Positions 27,637-36,551 of a DNA stretch of 64,000 bases are shown piece after piece. Origin of the DNA: Chitinophaga pendula (GTDB lineage: Bacteria; Bacteroidota; Bacteroidia; Chitinophagales; Chitinophagaceae); contig NZ_CP077769.1 of assembly GCF_020386615.1 (NCBI RefSeq), positions 4,712,001-4,776,000 on the forward strand, written 5' to 3'. A program made the position numbers and the translations under genes. The number at the start of each line of letters is the position of its first letter. The first letter of the stretch is position 1. The notes below the pieces were generated by a model. It did not search any database. It was not told where the DNA came from and saw only the letters and a list, made by a program, of their open reading frames with translations.

Positions 27637-27661
27637 CAGCGATCCTAAATAGTTTACATTC

Positions 27662-28219
27662 ATGACTGCTGAAAAGAATTACCATTTTATTGCTATCTCC
27701 GGTAGCCTCCGTAAAGGCTCATTCAATACCTTCGCACTCAAAGCTGCCCAACAATTAGCACCAGCAAACATTACGATAGAACAGGTGGATATCAGCGATA
27801 TTCCGATATATAATACGGACATTCACGCTGCAGCATATCCGGCAGCTGCGGAAGAATTAGCACAGAAAATAATCGCCTCCAACGGCTTATTGATCGTATC
27901 TCCGGAGTATAATTATTCCATACCAGGCGGTCTCAAAAATGTTATCGATGTATTATCCCGCCATGCGGCAAAACCGCTGGACAGAAAAGCAGTAGCTATT
28001 ATGGGCGCCAGTATAGGCACTTTGGGCACAGCCCGTATGCAATATCACCTCAGACAGGTATTAGTCTGCCTCAATGCCAATGTGGTTAACAAACCAGAGA
28101 TCATGATCAGCGCCGCTCAGCAGAAATTCAATGAAGAAGGTACCCTGACTGATGAAACCACCAGCAAACAGATTCCGGTACTATTACATGCCCTGGCCAC
28201 ATTAAGTGATAAACAATAA
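27662..28219 (+). CDS. NAD(P)H-dependent FMN reductase family oxidoreductase
   Basis: This 185-residue flavodoxin-fold protein opens with AISGSLRKGSFNTFALKAA (residues 11-29), the phosphate-binding loop of the NADPH:FMN reductase / chromate reductase family. SPEYNYSIPGGLKNVIDVLSR near 80-100 is the second FMN-contact segment, and MGASIGTLGTARMQYHLRQVL is typical too. Members reduce flavins, quinones or other electrophiles and often have broad substrate ranges, so no physiological substrate can be named. It is a single-gene unit with its own promoter-like element and is followed by a strong hairpin. Confidence 0.9.
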   Translation: MTAEKNYHFIAISGSLRKGSFNTFALKAAQQLAPANITIEQVDISDIPIYNTDIHAAAYPAAAEELAQKIIASNGLLIVSPEYNYSIPGGLKNVIDVLSRHAAKPLDRKAVAIMGASIGTLGTARMQYHLRQVLVCLNANVVNKPEIMISAAQQKFNEEGTLTDETTSKQIPVLLHALATLSDKQ

Positions 28220-28224
28220 TAACC

Positions 28225-28263
28225 TGATCGATACCTGCCTGTTATTTAAGCAGGTATCGATCA
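28225..28263. terminator. Terminator-like hairpin between convergent genes
   Basis: A perfect 14-bp stem TGATCGATACCTGC/GCAGGTATCGATCA encloses an 11-base loop. T-runs are weak, but its place between the convergent FMN-reductase and ABC-permease genes suggests bidirectional termination. Confidence 0.6.
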
Positions 28264-28279
28264 CCATATAAAAACGAGA

Positions 28280-29413
28280 TCAGATAATAGCAGCATTCAA
28301 CGGCTCATACTTGTCGTAACGCCGTATAAATATCCACAATGCTACCAACTGTAACACCAATGCGGTAAGCAGGTACCAATATCCCAACACCAGGAACAAC
28401 ACTACAAAAGAAACAGCCAGTGCCCACCGCAAATGTAGATCAGGATTAAAACGGGGAAAATACATCAGACAACGGAATAGCAGTAACAACGAATGTGCAA
28501 AAAACAATATTCCTAACAATGGCAATACCCCCGCGAATCGCCAGGTATTCACTACGATCAACAGGTATTCAGGCAGAAAAAGAAAGAAATAAGTGAACGA
28601 AAGCTGCAGGTATCTTTGTGCCAACTGCATCGGCAGGTTACGCGTGAACTGCAGATACTGGTCCTCAAAAAAACGGTGATAAAATATCACGCCCGTATGA
28701 ATGATGCAACTCAACAATACACCACACAGCACTACCCGATCATCATAAACCGTTGTGCGCATTAACATAAAGGTCAACAATAATATAGCACCTGAAAATA
28801 CTTTTGTACTCAGCAACATCCGGGTATGATTCGTCAGTAACTCAAATATGTAATACAGCGAAAATGGCCTTACCCAACGCCGGTTTAACCATTGCTGAAA
28901 ATGACCGGTAAAATCAGCCAACTCGGGACGCCACAGTTTTCTATCGTATATCGCCACCGGTAGTATACACATCAGTATATTGAATAGCAACAATAAGAAC
29001 GCAGTACCCGACAATCCCATCTTTGCGGCCACCCCTGCTGAAATTCCGGCATAAACAAGTACCGGAAAGTAAATAGTGATCTGTATTGAACACCAGAGTA
29101 TATATCTTCGCCATCTTGACAAAGACCCTATCACAGGATAGAGAAAACCATACCCAGGTGTCTGTATCGTCTTTAATATAAAATACAGACACTTTCCGTT
29201 ATACAACAACCATAATCCCAATACCACCAACAAAAAGCCCCGGTGCTGCAGAAATCCTTTCATTAACCCCACGTGATATTGCAATAGTTGTCCACCTTCC
29301 ACCACCCCAAATAACAGGTAGAACAGCAGCAGAAAAAAGCCGGTATTCGTAATATAGAAACGACTTGTAAATATCTTACTCAACAAACGAAATGACTCAA
29401 ACATACCTTTCAT
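28280..29413 (-). CDS. ABC-2-like membrane protein (ABC transporter permease partner)
   Basis: This 377-residue membrane protein has about eight to ten hydrophobic segments, for example FFLLLFYLLFGVV, FLLVVLGLWLLY, AFLLLLFNILMCILPVAIYD and a C-terminal pair FVVLFLVLGYWYLLTALVLQLVALWIF. No family name was recognised, but it follows the ATPase gene by only 7 bp on the same strand. The length and helix density fit a Bacteroidota ABC-transporter permease of the exporter type. The substrate is unknown. The ATG at 29413 is used, although an ATG three codons later (29404) is also plausible. Confidence 0.75.
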   Translation of the reverse strand: MKGMFESFRLLSKIFTSRFYITNTGFFLLLFYLLFGVVEGGQLLQYHVGLMKGFLQHRGFLLVVLGLWLLYNGKCLYFILKTIQTPGYGFLYPVIGSLSRWRRYILWCSIQITIYFPVLVYAGISAGVAAKMGLSGTAFLLLLFNILMCILPVAIYDRKLWRPELADFTGHFQQWLNRRWVRPFSLYYIFELLTNHTRMLLSTKVFSGAILLLTFMLMRTTVYDDRVVLCGVLLSCIIHTGVIFYHRFFEDQYLQFTRNLPMQLAQRYLQLSFTYFFLFLPEYLLIVVNTWRFAGVLPLLGILFFAHSLLLLFRCLMYFPRFNPDLHLRWALAVSFVVLFLVLGYWYLLTALVLQLVALWIFIRRYDKYEPLNAAII

Positions 29414-29420
29414 TTTTTTC

Positions 29421-30062
29421 TCATCCGATTATCCGCACCTGACGGTTCTCCACCAGGAGCGTTCCATTTACAGCAAACTCCGTTTCCGCAATCACCTGAT
29501 GAGAAGTAATACAAAAAGTGACACCATACTCCTCACGCCACTCCCTGATCATATCATATAATAATGGGATCGTCTGTACGTCTAGCGTGATCAACGGCTC
29601 ATCCAATAATATCAACGAAGGAACTCCCGTAAAACTTAGTAATAAGGACAACTTTTTTAACATACCACTGGAATACGTACTGACCGGGCGTAACAAAAAA
29701 TCATTTACCCCCATCGCCGCCCCCAATTCCAGAATGCGGTCAGCATCTCCACCCTTGGTACTCAGGTACAACCGTAATAACTCCCTGCCCGTCAGAAACC
29801 CTGGATACAACGGCTCCGCCTCTCCATAGTTGACCTTCCGCCGGTAAGCAACCGGATGATGAAGGCTACTCACGGCTCCTTGTAAGAGGATCTCCCCCCG
29901 GAAGGAAAGCAAACCTGCCATCACCTTCAACCAGGTAGTCTTACCGGCGCCATTCCCCCCCTGTACCCAATAGATGCCCTCATCCAGTGATAAATGCCCT
30001 ATATCCAAGGCAAGTGTATCCCCGTAATATTTTTTTATATCCTTTAATAAAATAGCTGACAT
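29421..30062 (-). CDS. ABC transporter ATP-binding protein
   Basis: This 213-residue nucleotide-binding domain has Walker A GGNGAGKTT (near 35-43), signature motif YSSGMLKKLSLLLSF (near 124), Walker B SLILLDEPLITLD (near 145) and a switch His in CITSHQ. The signature is YSSGM rather than LSGGQ, as seen in some ABC-2 type exporters of Bacteroidota. It is the first gene of a two-gene unit with the membrane protein at 28280-29413. The pair resembles small export or bacitracin/lantibiotic-type systems in layout only; the substrate cannot be told. Confidence 0.9.
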   Translation of the reverse strand: MSAILLKDIKKYYGDTLALDIGHLSLDEGIYWVQGGNGAGKTTWLKVMAGLLSFRGEILLQGAVSSLHHPVAYRRKVNYGEAEPLYPGFLTGRELLRLYLSTKGGDADRILELGAAMGVNDFLLRPVSTYSSGMLKKLSLLLSFTGVPSLILLDEPLITLDVQTIPLLYDMIREWREEYGVTFCITSHQVIAETEFAVNGTLLVENRQVRIIG

Positions 30063-30384
30063 AAAATTTGTCTAAGATTCCGAAAACCTGAAAAGCCGGA
30101 AGTCCAAAAAAACAAGCCGGTCTCAGCAACCCTTATTAAAAATATTTCCACTCGTCAAAACGACACGTATATTTAAAAAATATGACATAAATATAGGTCT
30201 GAACTATTAATGTATTAATTTAATTAACAACATTTACAATTAATATACCATTCCGAAAACAAGTAATAAAATAGTAATATTTCTAATAATCTTCAACCGC
30301 TGTAGGGTATCTTGACACGAAATGCCCACCCCTGCACATCTTCCGGATTGTTCTATTTTTACCTACATCATTTTTCCACAGGCT

Positions 30385-30406
30385 GTGAGCAATTAAATCT
30401 GCTCAC
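30385..30406. repeat. Palindrome upstream of the nrd promoter
   Basis: GTGAGCA and TGCTCAC are exact inverted arms separated by 8 bp, centred near 30395. They lie just upstream of the TACATTTG element at 30422, where a repressor or activator could bind. Confidence 0.5.
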
Positions 30407-30421
30407 GCAATCGCAGGTCTG

Positions 30422-30429
30422 TACATTTG
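30422..30429 (+). promoter_or_regulatory. Likely -7 promoter element of the nrd operon
   Basis: TACATTTG matches the Bacteroidota TAnnTTTG -7 consensus and lies directly upstream of the cobalamin aptamer. A transcript starting about 7-8 bases after it would open just before the aptamer. No TTTG is seen at -33. Confidence 0.5.
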
Positions 30430-30439
30430 TAGCAGTTCT

Positions 30440-30590
30440 TGACTTTGTTGCATTGGTTCCCGGGCGCGCAAACCCGGGATTAATGGGGGGAACCGTGTGA
30501 AAATCACGGGCAGACGCGCTACTGTGATCCACTTCCATATACCAGGAAGAGGTTGAAGCCGCAAATTCAACCTGATATTACCTGAAAATC
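30440..30590 (+). ncRNA. Cobalamin riboswitch controlling nrdB-nrdA
   Basis: The aptamer shows the conserved order. There is a GCATTGGTTCC start, a CCCGGG/CCCGGG stem, ATTAATGGG, then GTGTGAAAATCACGG for the conserved GGTGAAAATCC element. GCTACTGTGATC is the B12 box, a GGTTGAA/TTCAACC stem lies at 30551-30572, and CCTGATATTACCTG closes it. It lies about 210 bases upstream of the nrdB ATG. No rho-independent terminator was seen between, so translation or an unrecognised structure may be the output. It implies that high cobalamin lowers expression of the B12-independent reductase. Confidence 0.88.
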
Positions 30591-30776
30591 ACCGTTTTCT
30601 ATCTTGAAAAGGGGAAAGTTGTAATAACGGAAAGCCAGCATACCTGCCAACGCAACATATTTGTCAAAACCTTCGCGTATCAGGGTATTGGCGAAAGTGA
30701 CACTGCTCTCTCCCACAAGATAGTTGTCAGCCTTCGTGTCTCCAGGATCCGCCAACAATAGGGACAGGAAAAAGAA
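30567..30776 (-). pseudogene. Protein-like open frame in the nrd leader, possible gene remnant
   Basis: On the minus strand a frame stays open for about 70 codons before a stop at 30567-30569. It reads like a real protein: [20 protein letters not shown], then ESSVTFANTLIREGFDKY, VALAGMLAFRYYNF and PLFKIENGDFQVISG. An in-frame stop closes it at the 5' side. No family was recognised. Its stop codon overlaps the riboswitch's 3' part. It could be a decayed gene end or a coincidence. Confidence 0.35.
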
Positions 30777-30800
30777 TTCAAATATTTAAAATCGCTGCAT

Positions 30801-31772
30801 ATGAATTACGAGAATGAAATCTTGTTGAAAGAGAATAAAGACCGTTTTGTGTTGTTGCCAATTAATTACCCTAAAATTTGGGAAACATATAAACGTCACG
30901 AGGCCAGTTTCTGGACAGCGGAAGAGATTGACCTGAGCGGAGATCTGAAAGATTGGGCGAACCTCAACGATGGCGAACGCCACTTCATATCACATGTACT
31001 TGCTTTTTTTGCAGCTAGCGACGGTATCGTAAATGAAAACCTCGCCGTCAACTTCATGAGCGAAGTACAAATACCGGAAGCGCGCTGCTTCTACGGTTTC
31101 CAGATCATGATGGAGAACATACACTCCGAAACTTACGCCCTGCTGATCGATACCTATGTGAAAGATCCTGCAGAAAAAGATAGACTGTTCCATGCCATCG
31201 ATACCGTACCTGCTGTAAAGAAAAAAGCTGAGTGGGCACTGCGCTGGATCGAAAATGGCAATTTTGCCGAACGCCTCGTCGCCTTCGCCGCCGTAGAGGG
31301 TATCTTCTTTAGCGGTAGCTTCTGCTCCATCTTCTGGCTTAAAAAGAGAGGATTAATGCCAGGGCTGACATTCTCCAACGAACTCATCAGCCGTGATGAA
31401 GGTCTCCATTGCGAATTTGCGTGCCTCCTGTACAGCATGCTCGAAAATAAATTGACCCAGGAAGCCGTACATGCCATCATCATGGATGCCGTGAACATCG
31501 AAAAAGAATTTATTACAGATGCACTACCCGTAGACCTTATCGGTATGAATAGCCGGCTCATGCAACAGTACATCGAATTCGTTGCTGACAGATGGCTCAA
31601 AGAACTGGGATACGATAAAATATTTAACGCTTCCAATCCATTCGATTTCATGGAGATGATCTCACTCCAGGGTAAAACCAACTTCTTCGAAAAACGTGTG
31701 GGCGACTACCAGAAAGCGGGTGTAATGGGGAATAAAGAAACCCAGACCTTCAGCCTGGAAGAAGACTTCTAA
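30801..31772 (+). CDS. nrdB: Class I ribonucleotide reductase, small (R2) subunit
   Basis: This 323-residue diiron protein makes and stores the tyrosyl radical for the large subunit. The sequence resembles the eukaryote-like R2 group: [16 protein letters not shown] near 34-49, [38 protein letters not shown] (near 93-113, with iron ligands and the probable radical Tyr) and [13 protein letters not shown] with [11 protein letters not shown]. The C-terminal SLEEDF tail contains the acidic peptide that docks to NrdA. It is the first structural gene after the cobalamin riboswitch and 73 bp upstream of nrdA. Confidence 0.95.
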   Translation: MNYENEILLKENKDRFVLLPINYPKIWETYKRHEASFWTAEEIDLSGDLKDWANLNDGERHFISHVLAFFAASDGIVNENLAVNFMSEVQIPEARCFYGFQIMMENIHSETYALLIDTYVKDPAEKDRLFHAIDTVPAVKKKAEWALRWIENGNFAERLVAFAAVEGIFFSGSFCSIFWLKKRGLMPGLTFSNELISRDEGLHCEFACLLYSMLENKLTQEAVHAIIMDAVNIEKEFITDALPVDLIGMNSRLMQQYIEFVADRWLKELGYDKIFNASNPFDFMEMISLQGKTNFFEKRVGDYQKAGVMGNKETQTFSLEEDF

Positions 31773-31845
31773 TATATATCCTGCCCGGAATAAATACCTT
31801 CCGGATTCCATATACTTAATTACTAACCTAATAAATTCACTTCCC

Positions 31846-34224
31846 ATGTTCGTAATCAAAAGAGACGGAAGAAAAGAAGCGGTGAAATTTGATAAGATCA
31901 CCGCCCGCATAGAAAAGCTGTGCTATGGCTTTAATGCGGAATATGTAGACGCAATAGACGTGGCCAAGAAAGTGATTCAGGGTTTATATGATGGCGTAAC
32001 GACCACAGAACTGGACAACCTGGCTGCAGAAACAGCCGCCTCCCTCACAACCAAACATCCGGACTATGCATTGCTGGCCTCCCGCATTGCAGTAAGTAAC
32101 TTGCATAAAAATACAGTGAAGTCTTTCTCTAAGACCATGAAAAAACTGTATGACTACATCGATCCGAAGATAAATAAACCAGCAGCGCTGTTATCAGACG
32201 ATGTATACGAAGTGATCCGTAAAAATGCGGAAATACTGGACTCTAACATCATCTACGATCGTGATTTCGCTTTCGACTACTTTGGCTTCAAAACCCTGGA
32301 ACGTTCCTACCTCCTCAAATTAGATGGTAAAGTAGCAGAACGCCCTCAGCACATGTTCATGCGCGTAGCCGTAGGTATCCATAAAGATGATATTGATGCT
32401 GCTATCAAAACTTACAATCTCATGAGCGAACGCTGGTTCACGCATGCGACCCCCACCCTCTTTAACGCCGGCACACCTAAACCACAGATGTCGTCCTGCT
32501 TCCTCCTCACCATGAAGGATGATAGCATCGAAGGTATCTACGATACCCTCAAACAAACAGCCAAGATATCTCAAAGCGCTGGCGGTATCGGCTTAAGCAT
32601 TCACAACATCCGGGCCACCGGTTCCTATATCAGCGGCACCAACGGTACCTCCAATGGTATCATTCCCATGCTGCGTGTATTTAATGACACCGCCCGCTAT
32701 GTAGACCAGGGTGGTGGTAAACGTAAAGGTGCTTTTGCCATCTACCTCGAACCCTGGCATGCAGACGTGTTCGAATTCCTCGACCTCCGTAAAAACCACG
32801 GTAAAGAAGAAATGCGTGCACGCGATCTCTTCTTCGCCTTATGGGTACCCGATCTGTTTATGCAGAGAGTAGAATCCAATGGCGAATGGTCCCTGTTCTG
32901 TCCACACGAAGCACCAGGACTGCACGAAACATGGGGTGCAGAATTTGAGAAACTCTATGCACAATACGAACAGGAAGGCCGCGCACGCAAAACTGTAAAA
33001 GCACAAGACCTTTGGTTCGCCATCCTCGATGCACAAATCGAAACAGGAACACCATACCTGCTGTATAAAGACTCTGCCAACCGTAAATCCAACCAGCAGA
33101 ACCTCGGCACCATCAAAAGTTCTAATCTCTGTACAGAGATCATAGAATATACCGATGCAAACGAAGTAGCAGTATGTAACCTGGCATCCCTCGCACTACC
33201 TCGCTTTGTGGTAGATGGTCACTTCGATCATCAAGCATTATACGATGTAACCTACCAGGCTACCCGTAACCTCAACAAAATCATCGACAACAACTACTAC
33301 CCGGTTGATGAAGCCCGCTACAGTAACCTACGTCACCGTCCCATCGGACTCGGTGTACAAGGCCTGGCAGATGCCTTTATCCTCATGCGCTATCCATTCG
33401 AAAGCGAAGAGGCCAAACAACTGAACAAAGAGATATTCGAAACGATCTACTTCGCTGCCATGACCGCCTCCAAAGACCTGGCAAAAGTAGATGGCCACTA
33501 CGATACATTCCCCGGATCACCCATCTCTAAAGGTATATTTCAATTCGATATGTGGGATGTAACACCTACCTCTCGCTGGGACTGGGAAACATTAAGAGCT
33601 GAAGTAATAGAACATGGCGTTCGCAACTCCCTGCTGCTCGCTCCTATGCCTACCGCTTCTACCTCTCAGATCCTTGGTAACAACGAGTGCTTTGAACCTT
33701 ACACCTCCAATATCTACACCCGCCGCGTACTGAGTGGCGAATTCGTAGTGGTGAATAAACACTTACTGAAAGACCTGGTGGAATTAGGATTGTGGGACAA
33801 CGACATGAAAAACAAGATCATTGCCGCCAACGGTTCCATCCAGCAAATACCAGAGATCCCCTCTAATATCAAAGAGCTGTACAAAACTGTTTGGGAGATC
33901 AAACAACGTACGATCATAGATATGGCGGCAGATCGCGGTGCTTACATCTGCCAATCCCAGTCTCTCAACCTGTTCGTTGATACGCCTAATACCGGTAAAC
34001 TCACCTCCATGCACTTCTATGCCTGGAAAAAAGGTCTCAAGACCGGGATGTACTATCTGCGTACACAAGCCGCTACCCAGGCAGTACAATTCACTGTCGA
34101 AAAACAAGGCGGACAACAAATAGAACCAGTAGTTGTACAAGGAGCTTCCACCATAGCCATCGACGATATCCCGGAAGGTGCGGTATGTACAATGGAAGAA
34201 GGCTGCGTAACCTGCAGCGCCTAA
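31846..34224 (+). CDS. nrdA: Class I ribonucleoside-diphosphate reductase, large (R1) subunit
   Basis: This 792-residue catalytic subunit reduces ribonucleoside diphosphates. An ATP-cone occupies about residues 1-90 ([20 protein letters not shown]), so allosteric activity control by dATP is likely. The catalytic domain contains [46 protein letters not shown] and [32 protein letters not shown] is the typical C-terminal block. The final residues hold the Cys pair [10 protein letters not shown] used for re-reduction by thioredoxin or glutaredoxin. It follows nrdB and is closed by a strong terminator. Confidence 0.96.
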   Translation: MFVIKRDGRKEAVKFDKITARIEKLCYGFNAEYVDAIDVAKKVIQGLYDGVTTTELDNLAAETAASLTTKHPDYALLASRIAVSNLHKNTVKSFSKTMKKLYDYIDPKINKPAALLSDDVYEVIRKNAEILDSNIIYDRDFAFDYFGFKTLERSYLLKLDGKVAERPQHMFMRVAVGIHKDDIDAAIKTYNLMSERWFTHATPTLFNAGTPKPQMSSCFLLTMKDDSIEGIYDTLKQTAKISQSAGGIGLSIHNIRATGSYISGTNGTSNGIIPMLRVFNDTARYVDQGGGKRKGAFAIYLEPWHADVFEFLDLRKNHGKEEMRARDLFFALWVPDLFMQRVESNGEWSLFCPHEAPGLHETWGAEFEKLYAQYEQEGRARKTVKAQDLWFAILDAQIETGTPYLLYKDSANRKSNQQNLGTIKSSNLCTEIIEYTDANEVAVCNLASLALPRFVVDGHFDHQALYDVTYQATRNLNKIIDNNYYPVDEARYSNLRHRPIGLGVQGLADAFILMRYPFESEEAKQLNKEIFETIYFAAMTASKDLAKVDGHYDTFPGSPISKGIFQFDMWDVTPTSRWDWETLRAEVIEHGVRNSLLLAPMPTASTSQILGNNECFEPYTSNIYTRRVLSGEFVVVNKHLLKDLVELGLWDNDMKNKIIAANGSIQQIPEIPSNIKELYKTVWEIKQRTIIDMAADRGAYICQSQSLNLFVDTPNTGKLTSMHFYAWKKGLKTGMYYLRTQAATQAVQFTVEKQGGQQIEPVVVQGASTIAIDDIPEGAVCTMEEGCVTCSA

Positions 34225-34247
34225 ACAAACCATTTAAGTATACGATA

Positions 34248-34292
34248 AAAGGCCGGCTTCGAATCCTTACAGATAGAAGCCGGCCTTCTTTA
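34248..34292. terminator. Bidirectional terminator after nrdA
   Basis: A 12-bp stem AAGGCCGGCTTC/GAAGCCGGCCTT with a 15-base loop is followed by CTTTATGAT on the plus strand and TTTTATCGT on the minus strand. It separates nrdA from the convergent MBL-fold gene. Confidence 0.8.
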
Positions 34293-34303
34293 TGATATAT
34301 ATC

Positions 34304-35299
34304 TTATCCTTTTGCCGGATCAGGAATTGCATAGGTTTCGCCTACCCATTCATAAGTAGCCCCTTTCTTACGCACATGGCCCAAACCAGGCCAGGCCAGA
34401 TGATAAGCGAAAACAGACTCCCCTCGTTCCACCAACCTTGCCAACACCTGATGACGGGTTGCCACAGCCTGATTAAAATCTGTATCCCCGAAAAACCCCC
34501 ACTCAGGATGCGGGAACAACAATACGTCTGAATGTAGCAGATCCGCAATATGTACCAACTCCCGGCCACCGGAAAAAATATGGACCAACGTATGACCCGG
34601 AGTATGCCCTGCCGCCAGTTCCAAACGGATACAACCCAATAACTCATCCCCATCCTCAAACAAATGTAACCGGGGTCTTAAGGCCACCAACGTTTTCCTG
34701 ATATCAGCAATCATCTGCGACAACTGTTGCTTGTCCGGGAACTTACTGTGGGAGAAGTCCGGATGATCCCCTGTCCAAAAATTATACTCCAGGGCAGACA
34801 GATACAACTTTGCATGAGGAAATACCAGACTCCCATCTTGCCTGAATAAACCACCTATATGATCAGGATGAGCGTGAGAAAATACAATATCAGTAATATT
34901 CTCCGGCCGGATACCGGCATCTTCCAATGTCCGTGGAAGCCAGCCTGACTTCGGACCAAACCCGGCGCCGGCACCCGTATCTACCAATATCCGCCGCTCC
35001 CCCTTCCTGATCACCAGGATATTCATACCAAGATCAATAGCATCCGTCGGCCGGAAACTTTCCCGCAATAACTGATTGACAACCGCCGAATCTATCCCAG
35101 GTGCGAAGGATGGTTGCACCGGGCTCATATGCAAATACCCGTCCGTGACAACCGTCAATTCCAACTCTCCTAAACTAAACCGGTGGAAAGGAAACTTCTC
35201 TATACGTGAACAATCCCGCGCAGCCCATAAACGCCTTAACGGCATGGCCACCCCCAATCCTAGTAAGAAGATATTTTTAAATAATGTCCGCCTTTGCAT
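34304..35299 (-). CDS. Exported MBL-fold metallo-hydrolase
   Basis: This 331-residue metallo-beta-lactamase-fold enzyme starts MQRRTLFKNIFLLGLGVAMP, a twin-arginine-like export signal. Zinc ligands appear in VFSHAHPDHIGGL (near 138-150), in the HTPGHTLVHIFSG stretch (near 213) and in HIADLLHS. It resembles quorum-quenching lactonases and SoxH-like hydrolases of this superfamily, but the substrate is unknown. It lies divergently from the HxlR regulator gene (119 bp between starts), a common arrangement for regulator and target, and is convergent with nrdA. Confidence 0.87.
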   Translation of the reverse strand: MQRRTLFKNIFLLGLGVAMPLRRLWAARDCSRIEKFPFHRFSLGELELTVVTDGYLHMSPVQPSFAPGIDSAVVNQLLRESFRPTDAIDLGMNILVIRKGERRILVDTGAGAGFGPKSGWLPRTLEDAGIRPENITDIVFSHAHPDHIGGLFRQDGSLVFPHAKLYLSALEYNFWTGDHPDFSHSKFPDKQQLSQMIADIRKTLVALRPRLHLFEDGDELLGCIRLELAAGHTPGHTLVHIFSGGRELVHIADLLHSDVLLFPHPEWGFFGDTDFNQAVATRHQVLARLVERGESVFAYHLAWPGLGHVRKKGATYEWVGETYAIPDPAKG

Positions 35300-35418
35300 T
35301 TTACCTATTTACAAACAAATTTATTGGACTACTATCTACCTGACAAGTATGCACTTTTTAGTATCTTACATACCTAAAATATACTATTGCTGAAAATCAA
35401 TTGATAAGGAAATCCAAA

Positions 35419-35799
35419 ATGAACAAAAATATAGACAATCCCATCTGTGCCGTTGATTATGCCTTCCGACGTATCGGAGGAAAGTATAAAGGAAGATTAC
35501 TATGGTATCTCCATCAGCATAGCGTACTTCGCTATGGCGAACTGCGAAGAGCGATCATCGATATCACTCCTAAAATGCTGACACAGACGCTCCGGGAATT
35601 GGAAGAAGATGAATTAGTGCACAGACAGGTATACCACGAAGTACCGCCACGGGTAGAATACACGCTTACACCAGTAGGTAAAGAACTGATCCCTTTTATC
35701 GACCACCTGCGTATATGGGGTGAAAAACAATTGATCCGGGAAAACAAACCCACTATTACCTGTCTCCCCTGCCCTCCTCCAAATAATACCTTATCATAA
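35419..35799 (+). CDS. HxlR-family transcriptional regulator
   Basis: This 126-residue winged helix-turn-helix protein has the HxlR signature. CAVDYAFRRIGGKYKGRLLWYL is the start of the domain, RYGELRRAI is helix 2, and ITPKMLTQTLRELEEDELVHR is the recognition helix and wing, with Y..VPPRVEYTLTPVGKEL after it. The ATG at 35419, preceded by AAGGAAA at 35406, is preferred to the TTG at 35401. It is divergent from the MBL-fold hydrolase, which it may regulate in response to a redox or electrophile signal, as HxlR proteins often do. Its transcript ends at the shared terminator at 35798-35839. Confidence 0.92.
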   Translation: MNKNIDNPICAVDYAFRRIGGKYKGRLLWYLHQHSVLRYGELRRAIIDITPKMLTQTLRELEEDELVHRQVYHEVPPRVEYTLTPVGKELIPFIDHLRIWGEKQLIRENKPTITCLPCPPPNNTLS

Positions 35800-35839
35800 A
35801 AACACCAAGGGCTGACTTTCGTCAGCCCTTGGTGTTTTT
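35798..35839. terminator. Strong bidirectional terminator between HxlR and the defensin-like gene
   Basis: AAAAACACCAAGGGCTGAC and its exact complement flank a TTTC loop, with five T at each end. It overlaps the HxlR stop codon and ends the defensin-like gene transcript from the other side. Confidence 0.85.
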
Positions 35840-35859
35840 AAACAGTATACGGTCTGTGA

Positions 35860-36039
35860 TTAACCCAGGCAGTAGCAGGAACCGTTATAGCATTGACCAC
35901 CAAAACCGGCTTCCGCCATACATTTTGCATTACAAGCCTTGGGAGAACAGCCAGCCACAATGTCTTTTTGAGTGCCACCGTTCACTTTTTTCATTTCTGT
36001 ACGGCTCATCGGAATACCGAAAGTTTTCAAGGTTTTCAT
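35860..36039 (-). CDS. Defensin-like (CS-alpha-beta) peptide with double-glycine leader
   Basis: A 59-residue peptide precursor, from ATG (36039-36037) to TAA (35862-35860). Residues 1-22, ending SRTEMKKVNGG, are a Bacteroidota double-glycine leader of the type cut by C39-peptidase ABC exporters or related systems. The predicted mature peptide is 37 residues with Cys at 31, 36, 40, 50, 55 and 57. That gives C-x4-C-x3-C-x9-C-x4-C-x1-C with GQC before C50. It matches the cysteine-stabilised alpha-beta defensin motif (CxxxC, GxC, CxC) and the gamma-core GxC-x4-C. Tyr/Asn/Gly residues near C50-C57 also fit. No exporter or immunity gene is next to it. It may be an antimicrobial or signalling peptide; activity is inferred from the pattern alone. 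Confidence 0.82.
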   Translation of the reverse strand: MKTLKTFGIPMSRTEMKKVNGGTQKDIVAGCSPKACNAKCMAEAGFGGQCYNGSCYCLG

Positions 36040-36551
36040 CTCAAGATTAATTTAATGGTTTGAATGGAGACAGCATCATTCAATAAGTGCCCCATTCGTG
36101 GAATTCAGGTTATCCCTGTTAAATTAATGACTATCGCTGTAGTGTTGCTGCAGTATATATATTACCTCCAAACGCCCTCTCTTTTAAATAGACCCTGTCA
36201 GCAATACCATTTCATTTTGTCGTCCTTATAGTCTCCTGATACTATATCATTAGATAATAATATGTTTTTCCCACACCTGCTTATCAAATCTGTAGAGGTA
36301 ATCTGCACATGAACTTATGTCACAGACCACCGAAAATATCAAGTCAGATTTACAGAGATACCAGTGCAGTCTATCAGGTGTAGTGGTAATGATGTACAAC
36401 TAAATACTGATTGTCAGCATTTTATAATTTACTGAAGTAGTATTGACGTAGGTAGGTATGCAGAATGGGCCAACGGGTAAATGTATTTTTAGTGCCCACT
36501 ACAAGGGGTATCAACCATTCTTAATCTATCACGTATTAAAAATTCCAGTGT
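36040..36551 (+). other. Intergenic, nothing clear
   Basis: These 512 bp separate the defensin-like gene (minus) and the second SusC gene (plus). No consensus promoter, hairpin or convincing ORF was found. A 34-codon frame starting at 36127 has no protein-like features. Confidence 0.45.

Larger units (their letters stand above)
27212..27661 (+). other. Intergenic with an orphan hairpin
   Basis: These 450 bp separate the divergent terpene synthase and FMN-reductase genes. The only structure seen is the hairpin at 27482-27511, and a possible -7 element lies at 27629-27636. The rest is A+T-rich with no convincing ORF. Confidence 0.5.

Noticed and set aside
31154..31681. Minus-strand frame opposite nrdB
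   Set aside because: nrdB matches its family along its whole length; the reverse frame has no recognisable feature.
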